Below, one piece after another: positions 50,709-59,364 of a stretch of 64,000 nucleotides of DNA. The DNA lies in contig NZ_JALIFO010000015.1 of assembly GCF_022867805.1 (NCBI RefSeq), forward strand, positions 124,001 to 188,000, read 5' to 3'. A program made the position numbers and the translations under genes. This DNA comes from Cuneatibacter sp. NSJ-177. GTDB taxonomy: Bacteria > Bacillota > Clostridia > Lachnospirales > Lachnospiraceae. Under the pieces are notes generated by a model that was not told the DNA's origin, did no database searches, and saw only the letters and a program-made list of their open reading frames with translations. Within the stretch, counting starts at the first letter, position 1, and the number at the start of each line of letters is the position of its first letter.

Positions 50709-52406
50709 TTACTTCTTCTCGGTATGGTATTCAATGTCTGCAAACTGATGTAGGTATCCATACAGAGCGCTGGCGATCTCGCCTTCCGCTACATTCTCCA
50801 GGGCGGGCCAGGTGATATAGCTGCTCTGGTAAGCGATTCGCTCCGTCATCTCGCAAAGATAACCGGTCGGGCAGAGCTCATCGACAATGTAATTCTGGAT
50901 TTCGCCGTATTTCGCAAAACGCTCGGTCTTGTCTACGGTCGCCAGGGCATCTTCGATCATGCCGTCCAGCTTCGTGTCGCCAAGCCATTCGCCTTGTTCC
51001 CAGGTGCCCATGGTCTTGGAATGATAACGGGACTCCAGATAAGCGCCGGCCTCGTCATAGCTGAGACCAGAGTTGATTGCGATCATGTGAGGCGTGGTTT
51101 CCACGGAGCCCATCCGGTCGATGATCGAAACCCAGGGTGCCTTGGAAATTTCAATGTTCAGGCCGATCTGAGAAGCTGCCGACTGGATCATCAGAGCAAT
51201 TTTCTCCAGATCCGCCACGTCGGAATTACAAAGGATTTCAACGGTGTAATCGCCATAGTTGTTCGCATACTTGGAGGCCGCCAGATATTCTTTCGCCTTG
51301 TCCAGGTTGTATTCGAATACGGCGGTGTCCACATGGCCCTGCACCGTTGCTGGTACCGGTCCGGTTGCCTTCACGGAATGGATGAAGACCGATTCGCAGA
51401 TGGTGTCATAGTCGATCAGGCAGCTGATGGCCCGGCGGAAGTTGATGTCGTCCATGGGCTCGATCTGCGTGTTGTAATACATGTTGTACTCCAGATAAGT
51501 GGAATACTCTCCGATGGAAACCCCATCCATCTTTTCCAGAGCCGCCAGAGTCTCTGCGCTCTGCCACTGATCCGTGATATCCAGTTCTTTGTTGGCCACC
51601 ATGGTGCGGACCGTGGAAGCTTCGGTGATTGCCATCATCTTGAAACCGGCAGGGGCATACTGATTGTTCCAGCCGACAAACCAATCATCAAATTTCTCCG
51701 CCAGGAAGTAATCCTGCTGTACCAGCTCTTTCGCCATGTAAGCGCCGGATCCGGCGTCATTGGTCACCAGCCAGGCTTTCCCGTAATCGCCGAATTCGCC
51801 GTAAGGGCCATCCTGTTTATTGGCCATGACCAGGTCTTCATTCACGATCAGAAGACGTACCAGGGCGCTGACAAACGGTCCGAACGTTTTTTTCAGGTGG
51901 AACACCACGGTGTAGTCGTCCGTAGCTTCCGCCGATTCTACCGAATCCGTAAACAGATAGGCGTAACCTTCGCCGATCGCCAGAAGACGGTTCATGGAGA
52001 ACACGACATCCGAGGCTGTCAGCTCGCTTCCGTCGTGGAACTGAATCCCCTTTTTCAGGTGGAACGTATAAGTCAGACCATCTTCGCTGTTTTCCCAGGA
52101 TTCCGCCACGCGGGGCTCCACCCCGTCCTTGCCCGGATAAACCAGCGTGTCATACATATTGGCCATTGCAATGCAGCTGGATCCCGTCGTCGCAATAGCC
52201 GGATCCAGATCCGGGGTACCGGAAACACCCATCGTGATGACGCCGCCCGCTGCCTCAGAACCGCCGCCCGCCGCTGCGGTCACTTCCGTACCAGAACCGC
52301 CTGCCGCCTGGGTGGTTGTGCCGCCTCCCGACGAAGAATTGCCGCAGCCCGAAAGCAGAGTCGCTACCATGGCAAAACTTAAGATTACGCTTAATCCCTT
52401 TTTCAA
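50709..52406 (-). CDS. Peptide-type solute-binding lipoprotein (SBP family 5)
   Basis: A 565-residue lipoprotein with signal peptide and lipobox LLSGC followed by a Gly/Ser/Thr-rich linker. The family-5 binding domain has GLTYTFHLKKGIQFHDGSELTASDVVFSMNR and the later CLIDYDTICESVF. It delivers a peptide or similar ligand to the OppBCDF-type importer encoded downstream. GGAGGG lies before the ATG. Confidence 0.93.
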   Translation of the reverse strand: MKKGLSVILSFAMVATLLSGCGNSSSGGGTTTQAAGGSGTEVTAAAGGGSEAAGGVITMGVSGTPDLDPAIATTGSSCIAMANMYDTLVYPGKDGVEPRVAESWENSEDGLTYTFHLKKGIQFHDGSELTASDVVFSMNRLLAIGEGYAYLFTDSVESAEATDDYTVVFHLKKTFGPFVSALVRLLIVNEDLVMANKQDGPYGEFGDYGKAWLVTNDAGSGAYMAKELVQQDYFLAEKFDDWFVGWNNQYAPAGFKMMAITEASTVRTMVANKELDITDQWQSAETLAALEKMDGVSIGEYSTYLEYNMYYNTQIEPMDDINFRRAISCLIDYDTICESVFIHSVKATGPVPATVQGHVDTAVFEYNLDKAKEYLAASKYANNYGDYTVEILCNSDVADLEKIALMIQSAASQIGLNIEISKAPWVSIIDRMGSVETTPHMIAINSGLSYDEAGAYLESRYHSKTMGTWEQGEWLGDTKLDGMIEDALATVDKTERFAKYGEIQNYIVDELCPTGYLCEMTERIAYQSSYITWPALENVAEGEIASALYGYLHQFADIEYHTEKK

Positions 52407-52829
52407 TACTTTTGCCCTCCTTTTTTTCTTTTATAAAAAAGAAACCAGTTTCTTCCCGGGCATTCTTCTATTATTCTTTTTGCCCCAAGGATATTTCTGT
52501 TTTCTTCTTTTCAATCACGTTATTTTCTTTCCATACCAACATATTAAACGATCATGCTGTTATCTATCAATGTGGCTCAGATACAAATTCAAAAACTATT
52601 TTTGTTTCTAACCAATAAAGCCACCTTTTTCCGCCTTTAAATCTTTACTTTTTTCAATTGTTTCTTATTTTTCTCAATCAATCCAGCTTTTAGGCTGAAT
52701 AAAATAAAGTCTGCTTTGTCTTCTCGTTTCGAGCGGCAAAGCAGGCTTATGGGAGGATGTCTTCGGCCATCCCTGGTTGCAGGCTGGCCGGAGCACGGAA
52801 ACAGGCAAATGAATGGGGACGCAGGCCTT
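52407..52829. other. AT-rich intergenic region upstream of the peptide-import operon
   Basis: A 423-nt gap, strongly AT-rich from about 52420 to 52690. It must contain the promoter of the binding-protein operon; TTGAAT and GATAGA 18 nt apart near 52560-52590 on the minus strand are possible but weak. The terminator of the DUF1015 gene occupies 52700-52748. No gene is supported. Confidence 0.4.
52700..52748 (-). terminator. Terminator of the ser operon
   Basis: Hairpin arms 52707-52718 and 52737-52748 (CAAAGCAG as core, one mismatch), followed on the minus strand by TTTATTTTATT. Confidence 0.7.
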
Positions 52830-54077
52830 TTATTCCCCTAGTTCATGTAAAAACAAACCGCTGCGCAGCTTCGGCTCGAACCAGGTGGATTTCGGAGGCA
52901 TGATGTTTCCGGAATCTGCAATATCCATCAGCTCATCCATTCCGGTCGGATACATACTGAAAGCCACCGCCATCCCGCCGTCCACCAAGCGTTCCAGTTC
53001 GGAGACGCCGCGGATTCCGCCGATGAAATCAATCCGCTGATCTTTCCTGGGATCACCGATGCCGAGAACCGGCGTCAGCAGATTCTCCTGAAGGATCGAT
53101 ACGTCCAGGCACTTGACGGGATCTTTCTCATCAAAACTACCCTGTTTTGCCGTAAGCAGATACCAGGCTCCGCCGAGATACATGCCAAAGGTATGGCGCT
53201 TTTCCGGACGGCATTGCTTTCCCGGATACGGGGATACTTCGAATTTATCTTCCACGCGCCGTAAAAAAGCCTCCGGCGTCAGCCCATTCAAATCACGGAC
53301 CACGCGGTTATAGTCCAAAATATGGAGCTCTTCACTGGGGAAGGCCACCGCAAGGAAATAATTGAACTCCTCCGCGCCGTCATAATCCGGCTTTTGCTCC
53401 CGGCGGCGCAGGCCGACCTTGACCGCAGATGCCGCCCGGTGATGGCCGTCGGCAATATAAAATTCCGGGACGGAGCGAAACGCCTCTTGCAGTTCTTCCA
53501 CCGTATCCTGGCACGCGATGACCCAGACGGTATGACGCACGCCGTCCTCCGCCACAAAATCGTATTCCGGTTCCTGATGTTTCATCCACTCCTGCATCCG
53601 CTCTTTCAGGGCAGCCGACGAACGGTAGGTCAAAAAGATCGGGCCGGTGTTGGCGTTGCAGGTATCGACATGGCGGATCCGGTCTTCCTCTTTCTCCGCC
53701 CTGGTCAGCTCATGTTTTTTAATCCGGTTTTCCAGATAATCATCGATGGAAGCGCAGCCGACGATTCCTGCCTGGGAGTGGCCGCCCATAATCTGCCGGT
53801 AGATATAGTAGCAATTCGTCTCATCTTTCTCATAGACCCCGTCCCTTACCATCTCCTCCAGGTTGGACGCCGCCTTTTCATAAACCGCATCCGCATAAGG
53901 ACTGACGGATGGGTCCAGATCGATTTCCGCTTTATCGACATGCAGGAACGAGTAAGGGTTCCCGGCCACCATCTGCCGGGCTTCCTCGCTGTTCATCACA
54001 TCGTAAGGCAAGGCCGCTACCTTGGCGGCCAGCTCTTTTGTCGGCCGCAGCGCGGCGAAAGGGCGAAATACTGCCAT
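52830..54077 (-). CDS. DUF1015 family protein
   Basis: A 415-residue protein with the DUF1015 opening FRPFAALRP and AALPYDVMNSEEAR, then ADGHHRAASAVK and GMDELMDIADSGNIMPPKSTWFEPKLRSG at the end. DUF1015 genes are frequently located next to serA and serC in Clostridia, as here; a role in serine metabolism (for example replacing a missing step) has been suggested by context only. It is the third gene of the serC-serA-DUF1015 unit. Confidence 0.9.
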   Translation of the reverse strand: MAVFRPFAALRPTKELAAKVAALPYDVMNSEEARQMVAGNPYSFLHVDKAEIDLDPSVSPYADAVYEKAASNLEEMVRDGVYEKDETNCYYIYRQIMGGHSQAGIVGCASIDDYLENRIKKHELTRAEKEEDRIRHVDTCNANTGPIFLTYRSSAALKERMQEWMKHQEPEYDFVAEDGVRHTVWVIACQDTVEELQEAFRSVPEFYIADGHHRAASAVKVGLRRREQKPDYDGAEEFNYFLAVAFPSEELHILDYNRVVRDLNGLTPEAFLRRVEDKFEVSPYPGKQCRPEKRHTFGMYLGGAWYLLTAKQGSFDEKDPVKCLDVSILQENLLTPVLGIGDPRKDQRIDFIGGIRGVSELERLVDGGMAVAFSMYPTGMDELMDIADSGNIMPPKSTWFEPKLRSGLFLHELGE

Positions 54078-54141
54078 TGATTTTCCTCCTAAATTTCATT
54101 TAAACCAAGCCGTCCCCAAGAGAGGCAGCGTTTTCCATTTC

Positions 54142-55056
54142 TTAAGCAGAAAATTGTTTCCGGATATGCTCCACGATCTCTTCTCCGATATGTTCCTGGG
54201 CCTCCATCGTGGACGCTCCTACGTGGGGAGTAACGGAAACTTTCGGGTGGGCGCAGAGCGCTTCATTCCTTGTCGGTTCTTCCCGGTAAACGTCCAGTCC
54301 GGCGCCGGAAACCTTGCCTGAATTCAAGGCCTCAAGGAGCGCGTCCTCATCCACCAGCACGCCGCGGGCCGTATTGATGATACAGACCCCATCCTTCATT
54401 TTCGCAATCGTTTCCCGGTTGATCAGAGGATCGGCGTCCTTTGCGGCGGGAAGATGCAGGGAAATAAAATCGGACCGCGCCAACAGCTCATCCAGGGAAA
54501 CAAAACGGTACTCCCCGGCTCCGGCCTTCGGGCCGCTGCGGGTGGTGTAGATCACGTCCATCCCCAATGCCTTGGCCCGTTTCGCCGTCTCCGCCCCGAT
54601 CCTTCCTAAGCCGATCAAGCCCAAGGTCTTGCCGAAGAGTTCCACCCCGGCGCAGGCTTTCTTTTCCCAGGCGCCCTGGCGCATCGTCACATTGGCAAAG
54701 GCCAGATTTCTCGCCACGGAGAAAATATGGCCGATCGCCATCTCCGCCACGGAAATACTGCTGGCATTCGGCGTATTTTTGACCTCGATTCCTTTTTCCT
54801 TTGCATAGGCCACATCAATATTATCTAAGCCGACGCCGCCGCGGATGATCAGTTTCAGCCTTCCTGCCTCTGCTGCCGCATCCAGCGCGGGTTTTCGAAC
54901 CTTGGTGGCTGAGCGGACGATTAAGGCGTCAAATTCCCGGACTTTCTGCTCCAAAACCTCTGGTTCACAAAATTCCATCACAACTTCAAAGCCGGCTGCT
55001 TCCAATTTTTCCACCGCGCTTTTTGCTATTCCATCCGTCACTAAAATACGAACCAT
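54142..55056 (-). CDS. serA: D-3-phosphoglycerate dehydrogenase (short form)
   Basis: A 304-residue NAD-dependent 2-hydroxyacid dehydrogenase that oxidises 3-phosphoglycerate to 3-phosphohydroxypyruvate. Motifs: IIRGGVGLDNID, GLIGLGRIGAETAKRAKALG (Rossmann loop), INTARGVLVDEDALL and VTPHVGASTMEAQEHIG with the catalytic His. It lacks the C-terminal ACT domain of the long form, so feedback control by serine through that domain is absent. It follows serC by 12 nt. Confidence 0.93.
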   Translation of the reverse strand: MVRILVTDGIAKSAVEKLEAAGFEVVMEFCEPEVLEQKVREFDALIVRSATKVRKPALDAAAEAGRLKLIIRGGVGLDNIDVAYAKEKGIEVKNTPNASSISVAEMAIGHIFSVARNLAFANVTMRQGAWEKKACAGVELFGKTLGLIGLGRIGAETAKRAKALGMDVIYTTRSGPKAGAGEYRFVSLDELLARSDFISLHLPAAKDADPLINRETIAKMKDGVCIINTARGVLVDEDALLEALNSGKVSGAGLDVYREEPTRNEALCAHPKVSVTPHVGASTMEAQEHIGEEIVEHIRKQFSA

Positions 55057-55068
55057 CGCCGTCCCTCC

Positions 55069-56154
55069 TCAATGCTTTTGTTCAAAATCTTTCATGAATG
55101 CGACCAAAGCTTCCACGCCTTCCAACGGCATGGCATTGTAGATGCTGGCGCGCATACCGCCGACGGTCCGGTGGCCTTTCAGATTCTCAAAACCCGCCGC
55201 CTTCGCCTCTTTGACGAATTCGGCATCCAAGTCCTTGTCTCCAGTCACAAACGGCACGTTCATCAGTGAACGGTCCTCCGGGACCACGGTTCCGGAAAAC
55301 AGGCGGCTCTCATCCAGATAGTCGTAGAGAACCTTGGCCTTTTTCTCATTGTATTCTTTCATCACGGCCAGGCCGCCCCGGCGTTTCAGCCACTGGAATA
55401 CCTTTCCGCAGATATAGATCCCATAGCAGTTGGGCGTATTGTACAGGGAGCCCGCGTCCGCATGGGTTTTATAGGTCAGCATGGTCGGCGTGCCAGGCAG
55501 GACCTCTTCCGAGATCAGATCTTCCCGGATAATCACAATCACCATGCCGGCCGGTCCGATATTTTTCTGGACGCCGCCGTAAATCAGGCCGTATTGCTCT
55601 ACATCCACCGGTTCCGATAAAAAGCAGGACGAGACATCCGACACCAGGATTTTTCCTTTTGTGTCGGGAAGCTTTTTATATTTTGTCCCATAAATCGTAT
55701 TATTTTCGCAGATATACACGTAATCCGCATCTGGGCTGATTGGAAGATCCGAGAGGTCCGGAATATAGGAATAAGTTTTATCCTCCGAGCTGGCAATTTT
55801 ATTGGCCTTCCCGTACTTCGCCGCTTCCTGGTAAGCCTTCTTCGACCACTGGCCGGTGACGATATAATCGGCCACACGGTTTTTCATCAGATTCATCGGA
55901 ATCATGGCAAACTGCTGGGATGCGCCGCCCTGCAAAAACAGGACCTTATAATGATCCGGAATTCCCATCAGTTCCCGCAGATCCGCTTCCGCTTCATCTA
56001 GGATTCCCTGAAAGACCGCAGACCGGTGGCTCATTTCCATTACAGACATCCCGCATCCGCGGTAATTCAACATCTCGTCCGCTGCTTCTCTCAGCACCTC
56101 TTCCGGCAATACCGCCGGGCCTGCTGAAAAATTGTAGATTCTGTCCTTGCCCAT
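55069..56154 (-). CDS. serC: Phosphoserine aminotransferase
   Basis: A 361-residue PLP aminotransferase converting 3-phosphohydroxypyruvate and glutamate to phosphoserine. It begins YNFSAGPAVLPEEVL; the PLP lysine lies in IYGGVQKNIGPAGMVIVIIR; VSDVSSCFLSEPVD and GMRASIYNAMPLEGVEALV are family motifs. First gene of the serine operon; phosphoserine phosphatase (serB) is not in the window. Confidence 0.95.
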   Translation of the reverse strand: MGKDRIYNFSAGPAVLPEEVLREAADEMLNYRGCGMSVMEMSHRSAVFQGILDEAEADLRELMGIPDHYKVLFLQGGASQQFAMIPMNLMKNRVADYIVTGQWSKKAYQEAAKYGKANKIASSEDKTYSYIPDLSDLPISPDADYVYICENNTIYGTKYKKLPDTKGKILVSDVSSCFLSEPVDVEQYGLIYGGVQKNIGPAGMVIVIIREDLISEEVLPGTPTMLTYKTHADAGSLYNTPNCYGIYICGKVFQWLKRRGGLAVMKEYNEKKAKVLYDYLDESRLFSGTVVPEDRSLMNVPFVTGDKDLDAEFVKEAKAAGFENLKGHRTVGGMRASIYNAMPLEGVEALVAFMKDFEQKH

Positions 56155-56507
56155 TTTGGTTCCTCCTGTCTTTCCTGGGATGCCGCCCCATAGGCGGTAT
56201 GTTTTTCCTCTTCCGGCCTTTCTTTCCTTTTCTCACAGATCCAACTTCATTTTATCGATAGTTTTTTCCCTTTTCCATATTGCCATACTACAAATTCGTA
56301 ATCTTTTTTTGTGGCAGGCATACAAAAAGGATACTTCTAAATACTTTTTCCATATTTAATCACTTTATAACCGGAAAAGAAAGAAAAACCAGGGATCGTT
56401 TACTGATTGAACTGATCTCTGGCTTTGCTTTCTTATTCAGTTGGGAATCTAGGTGACGAAAATTCTGCCCCATCGTCCGTCCGGCTTTCCTTCACGTTTC
56501 GATTCCG
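56155..56507. other. Intergenic region upstream of serC
   Basis: A 353-nt gap. On the minus strand TAAAAT near 56258, in the sequence TATCGATAAAAT, with TGGAAA 17 nt upstream is a possible serC promoter. The terminator of the DUF6179 gene lies at 56375-56422. A T-box or other riboswitch was looked for and not recognised. Confidence 0.35.
56375..56422 (-). terminator. Terminator of the DUF6323-DUF6179 pair
   Basis: Hairpin arms 56389-56397 (CCAGGGATC) and 56414-56422 (GATCTCTGG), one mismatch, followed on the minus strand by TTTTTCTTTCTTTT. Confidence 0.7.
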
Positions 56508-57362
56508 TCAGGCCATCGGAAATTCCTGCATAAAGAACACGGCGGCCAGGCAGTCCGACTGAATTCCATTGAAAATCCGCGTGGCAAATCCGGGGGCTGC
56601 CTGTTCCAAATAGCCAGCCGTCCCTGCGCATGGCACCTGTTCTCCGATCCGTCGCAGGATCCACCGGATCTTTGCCTCGGCTTCCGGCCGGCCGGCGCCT
56701 GAAAATGTTTCCCGGATTTCAGCCAGATCCCTGGAATTTAACATTAGCTCTCCCACCGGCTGATCCGCTATCATGCACCCGCATGCAGCTAACAATACCG
56801 GCTCGCAGAGGTTTCCCATGTAATTCTTCCGCCCGTCCGGGGAAACCCGATCCATGAGGCGGATCACCGGTTCCCGGCGAAAGCAGTCCAAAAAGGCTTT
56901 TTCGATCCGGACCCGCTTTAGATATCCTAAAATCAAATCTGCTCCGCACTGCTTCGGCAGAGGGCAAAGCAGCGGATAATCCAACGTCAGCAGATGGTTT
57001 TGCGGCTGAAACTGCGCATCGTACCGGGCGAAAAACTCCATCATCCCGGTTCGGACCGTGTCCCGGTAATTGAGGCAGCCATAATCCTCCCAGCCGGTCA
57101 TGAGCTCTTCATAGATTCTCTTTGCCTTCTGGGCCTTTTCTTCGATTCGCTCCCGTCCCCGCTGGTAAATCTGTTCCGCTTTCGGTTTTTCTCCCCCGGC
57201 TACAGCCCGCTCCCCGTTTTCCATCCCTTCCCTGACGCAGGTAAGAACCGCCTCCATCAACATCTCCGCAGTCTCATACGTCACCGAACTGCTTTCTTTC
57301 CTCGTATAGCGTTCCGATAACCTTGCCACAATCGGCAGAAGTTCTTCCAAACTGTAATCCAT
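56508..57362 (-). CDS. DUF6179-like protein of unknown function
   Basis: A 284-residue cytoplasmic protein with no recognised catalytic motif. The N-terminus (YTRKESSSVTYETAEMLMEAVLTCVREG) resembles the uncharacterised DUF6179 family of Clostridia, which occurs next to DUF6323 genes as it does here. It ends abruptly after FFMQEFPMA; family members may be longer at the C-terminus, so truncation is possible but not proven. The gene is 24 nt behind the DUF6323-like gene. Confidence 0.65.
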   Translation of the reverse strand: MDYSLEELLPIVARLSERYTRKESSSVTYETAEMLMEAVLTCVREGMENGERAVAGGEKPKAEQIYQRGRERIEEKAQKAKRIYEELMTGWEDYGCLNYRDTVRTGMMEFFARYDAQFQPQNHLLTLDYPLLCPLPKQCGADLILGYLKRVRIEKAFLDCFRREPVIRLMDRVSPDGRKNYMGNLCEPVLLAACGCMIADQPVGELMLNSRDLAEIRETFSGAGRPEAEAKIRWILRRIGEQVPCAGTAGYLEQAAPGFATRIFNGIQSDCLAAVFFMQEFPMA

Positions 57363-57386
57363 CTTCGCTCCTCCCGGCCGGCTTTC

Positions 57387-57923
57387 TTAAAACAAATTTT
57401 TCAGGGCTTCCCAATACAGTTCCCCGTCCCATCGCGTCTCTTCGTCCCACTTACTGTATTCTTTCCTGCCTCCGGTCTGCTGATAGCCCCGGTACCCCTT
57501 CCTGATCGCCCGCGCAAACCGCTCGGCGCAGGTCTGTTCCAAATAATCCATATCGCCTCCGCAGACTGAGTCGAACTGTTCCCGTAGAAAGGTTAAAAGC
57601 TCGTCATCCGTGAGAAGATCTGCGGAATCATTTTTATATTCGTAGAAAATATCCTGCAGCCGCTTCAGCGTGTCCAAATAGTTTTCCCCGTTGAGATAAG
57701 GAGAATCGCAAAAAGTCTCGATCAGCAGGTTCAAGATTCCCTCCCCGAACTCCACCCGCTTTCGCTCTCGCAGGCTCCGGTCCCGGCACTCCACAAGCTC
57801 CAGCACTTCCTCCCCGGACAGCGTCAGGCCATAGGACGCGGTTTTCTCGTTGCAAGTGAGTAAAGCGCTCACCTCTTGCCGGCGTCTCGCCAGCGGCAGC
57901 AATGCAAGCGTTTGATGATCCAT
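57387..57923 (-). CDS. DUF6323-like protein of unknown function
   Basis: A 178-residue protein. The N-terminus MDHQTLALLPLARRRQEVSALLTCNEKTASYGLTLS and FCDSPYLNGENYLDTLKRLQ match the uncharacterised DUF6323 family, which travels with DUF6179. Highly acidic, no membrane segment. AAGGAGG precedes the ATG, and a minus-strand TATAAT lies about 28 nt upstream of the gene. Confidence 0.7.
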   Translation of the reverse strand: MDHQTLALLPLARRRQEVSALLTCNEKTASYGLTLSGEEVLELVECRDRSLRERKRVEFGEGILNLLIETFCDSPYLNGENYLDTLKRLQDIFYEYKNDSADLLTDDELLTFLREQFDSVCGGDMDYLEQTCAERFARAIRKGYRGYQQTGGRKEYSKWDEETRWDGELYWEALKNLF

Positions 57924-58015
57924 AAAGCCTCCTTTCGTTGTCCGCCTATTATAAGCTTTCCTTATTTTAATTACCAGTCTTTAAAAATCTTGGATTTTGT
58001 GGTATAGTATTAATA

Positions 58016-58045
58016 GAAAAAGAGGTGGAACCCCACCTCTTTTTC
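58016..58045. terminator. Bidirectional terminator after yjdF
   Basis: A perfect 13-bp stem GAAAAAGAGGTGG / CCACCTCTTTTTC (58016-58028 and 58033-58045) with a 4-nt loop, with T runs in both directions. Confidence 0.85.
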
Positions 58046-58089
58046 ATTTCCGCCGTTTTCAAATAAAACCGGCGCAGCGCAGATATCCT

Positions 58090-58506
58090 CTAATGGCCTC
58101 TGTGCTTTTCTTTTTTCTTTTGCATTTGCAGCTCTCGCTTTCGCTCCCGCTCTTCCTCCCGCTTTTCCCGGCGAAGCGCGTTCCGCGTCTGCTTTCCCTG
58201 CTCCTGCAAAAGCTTTAAAGCCTGCTGGGAACGGGTTCCGACTCCGCTGCCCTGCACCTCATGGCGCGCAGCTTTCCGAAGCCGCCCCGGATTCGAGCAG
58301 GCGCTTCTGTCCCCGGCCAGGACAGGCGGACCAAACCGCAGCGTATCATAGTTTTTTAGAACTGCTTCCCAGACTTCATACTCCTTTGGCTCCGGGCCAA
58401 AGGTCATTTTACAGACGGTCAGCCTTCCGTCCCTGGTGCGTTCCCACACGCCCACCCAGAACGGATCTTCAAAAAACACGGTAAGCGCCACTGATTCTTT
58501 GCCCAT
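58090..58506 (-). CDS. yjdF: YjdF family protein
   Basis: A 138-residue YjdF-family protein. The first half has LTVFFEDPFWVGVWE and CKMTFGPEPKEYEVWE; the second half is a Lys/Arg/Glu-rich helix ending in KKKEKHRGH, almost as in B. subtilis YjdF. Its function is unknown, but yjdF genes are usually preceded by the yjdF riboswitch, which responds to azaaromatic compounds, and a structured leader is present here. The ATG follows AAGGAGGA by 7 nt. Confidence 0.9.
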   Translation of the reverse strand: MGKESVALTVFFEDPFWVGVWERTRDGRLTVCKMTFGPEPKEYEVWEAVLKNYDTLRFGPPVLAGDRSACSNPGRLRKAARHEVQGSGVGTRSQQALKLLQEQGKQTRNALRREKREEERERKRELQMQKKKEKHRGH

Positions 58507-58678
58507 AACAAAGTCCTCCTTATGCTTTGATGCGCAAAGAACGGACGACCAAGGAGGAGGGTTACTGAAAAGCCGGTCTGGGAAAACCGGCTCCCGTCCG
58601 GACTACCAACCGGATCCGCACTGGCTTTCGCCAGGCGCCATACCCGAACGAGCGGGTACGATGTGTTTTTATCTTTGC
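58507..58678 (-). promoter_or_regulatory. yjdF riboswitch-like leader
   Basis: A ~172-nt leader of yjdF with four or more hairpins: GTACCCG/CGGGTA (58641-58659), CTGGC-GAAA-GCCAG (58621-58634), AGCCGGT/ACCGGCT (58571-58592), and a final switch element. That element is an anti-Shine-Dalgarno TCCTCCTT (minus strand, 58558-58551) perfectly complementary to the RBS AAGGAGGA (58521-58514). Pairing of these would block translation, so ligand binding upstream could free the RBS. Identity as the yjdF motif is inferred from gene identity and overall structure. Confidence 0.75.
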
Positions 58679-58684
58679 CCTTTT

Positions 58685-58713
58685 GTTATATCACAAAATC
58701 CAGGGCGCTTCAA
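58685..58713 (-). promoter_or_regulatory. yjdF promoter
   Basis: On the minus strand TTGAAG (58713-58708), 17-nt spacer, TATAAC (58690-58685). The predicted start lies at about 58678, the 5' end of the structured leader. Confidence 0.65.
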
Positions 58714-58714
58714 G

Positions 58715-59155
58715 TCACTCGCCTTCCCGCGCCGTCAAGTCCGCGCTCCAGGAAGACATTTTCACCCCATTCTTAAAAGAAACTCCCACATTATAATAGG
58801 TCTTCTCGTCAATCTGAATCAATGTTTCGGCCCCCGAATAGACGCCGTCATCGGAGCGGTAAGTGGAAAGGATGCTGTCCCCGACGATTTCAAAAGTCCC
58901 CCGGAGCGTCCCCAGTGCCGGATTTGAGGATTCCCATTTCAAGGTAGCCGCCTGCTCCGCAGGAAAAATCGTATAGACATTGGTATAGCGGACCGGCGGA
59001 TCCGACAGAACTTCCATCAGTCCTTGCAGGGACCATTTTTCATCCCGGTGAATCGCCTGAACCTCTCCGGCCAGGGCAAACGGATTTCCCTCTTCATCGT
59101 AGTATACTCCGGAAGCTTTCCAACCCATCGTCCGATAAAAATATGTATGCTTCAT
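58715..59155 (-). CDS. Hypothetical protein
   Basis: A 146-residue predicted cytoplasmic protein with beta-rich pattern: MKHTYFYRTMGWKASGVYYDEEGNPF, a WSLQGLMEVLSDPPVRYTNVY central part, and YSGAETLIQIDEKTYYNVGVSFKNG near the end. No family is recognised. GGAGG lies about 9 nt before the ATG at 59155; an ATG two codons upstream abuts the RBS. It precedes the yjdF promoter by only a few bases but has no link to it. Confidence 0.7.
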   Translation of the reverse strand: MKHTYFYRTMGWKASGVYYDEEGNPFALAGEVQAIHRDEKWSLQGLMEVLSDPPVRYTNVYTIFPAEQAATLKWESSNPALGTLRGTFEIVGDSILSTYRSDDGVYSGAETLIQIDEKTYYNVGVSFKNGVKMSSWSADLTAREGE

Positions 59156-59286
59156 TTCCATTCCTCCATCATCCGGCCAAAGCCCTCATGTCTCCTATTT
59201 CCATGCTCTATTATAACGGAAGATATTTCATTGCGCTACAGGAAAGAAAGATTTTTTTGAGCGGTTTTTCCGACATAAATTTTAAA

Positions 59287-59322
59287 ATTTTAGTTGAAAA
59301 TTATTTTAATTCAACTTATGCT
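59287..59322 (+). promoter_or_regulatory. Promoter and dyad of the GyrI-like gene
   Basis: TTGAAA at 59294-59299, 17-nt spacer, TATGCT at 59317-59322. The promoter is covered by a 25-nt inverted repeat AGTTGAA-N11-TTCAACT (59292-59316), a strong operator candidate. Confidence 0.55.
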
Positions 59323-59364
59323 TCCTATAGACACCGGTGTACTAAAATGAATGGGAGTTACAAC

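Noticed and set aside
50994-52382. 462-codon plus-strand frame
   Set aside because: Antisense shadow of the peptide-binding lipoprotein gene; no recognisable domain.
56155-56388. T-box or amino-acid riboswitch upstream of serC
   Set aside because: No T-box sequence, specifier stem or terminator/antiterminator pair is recognisable.
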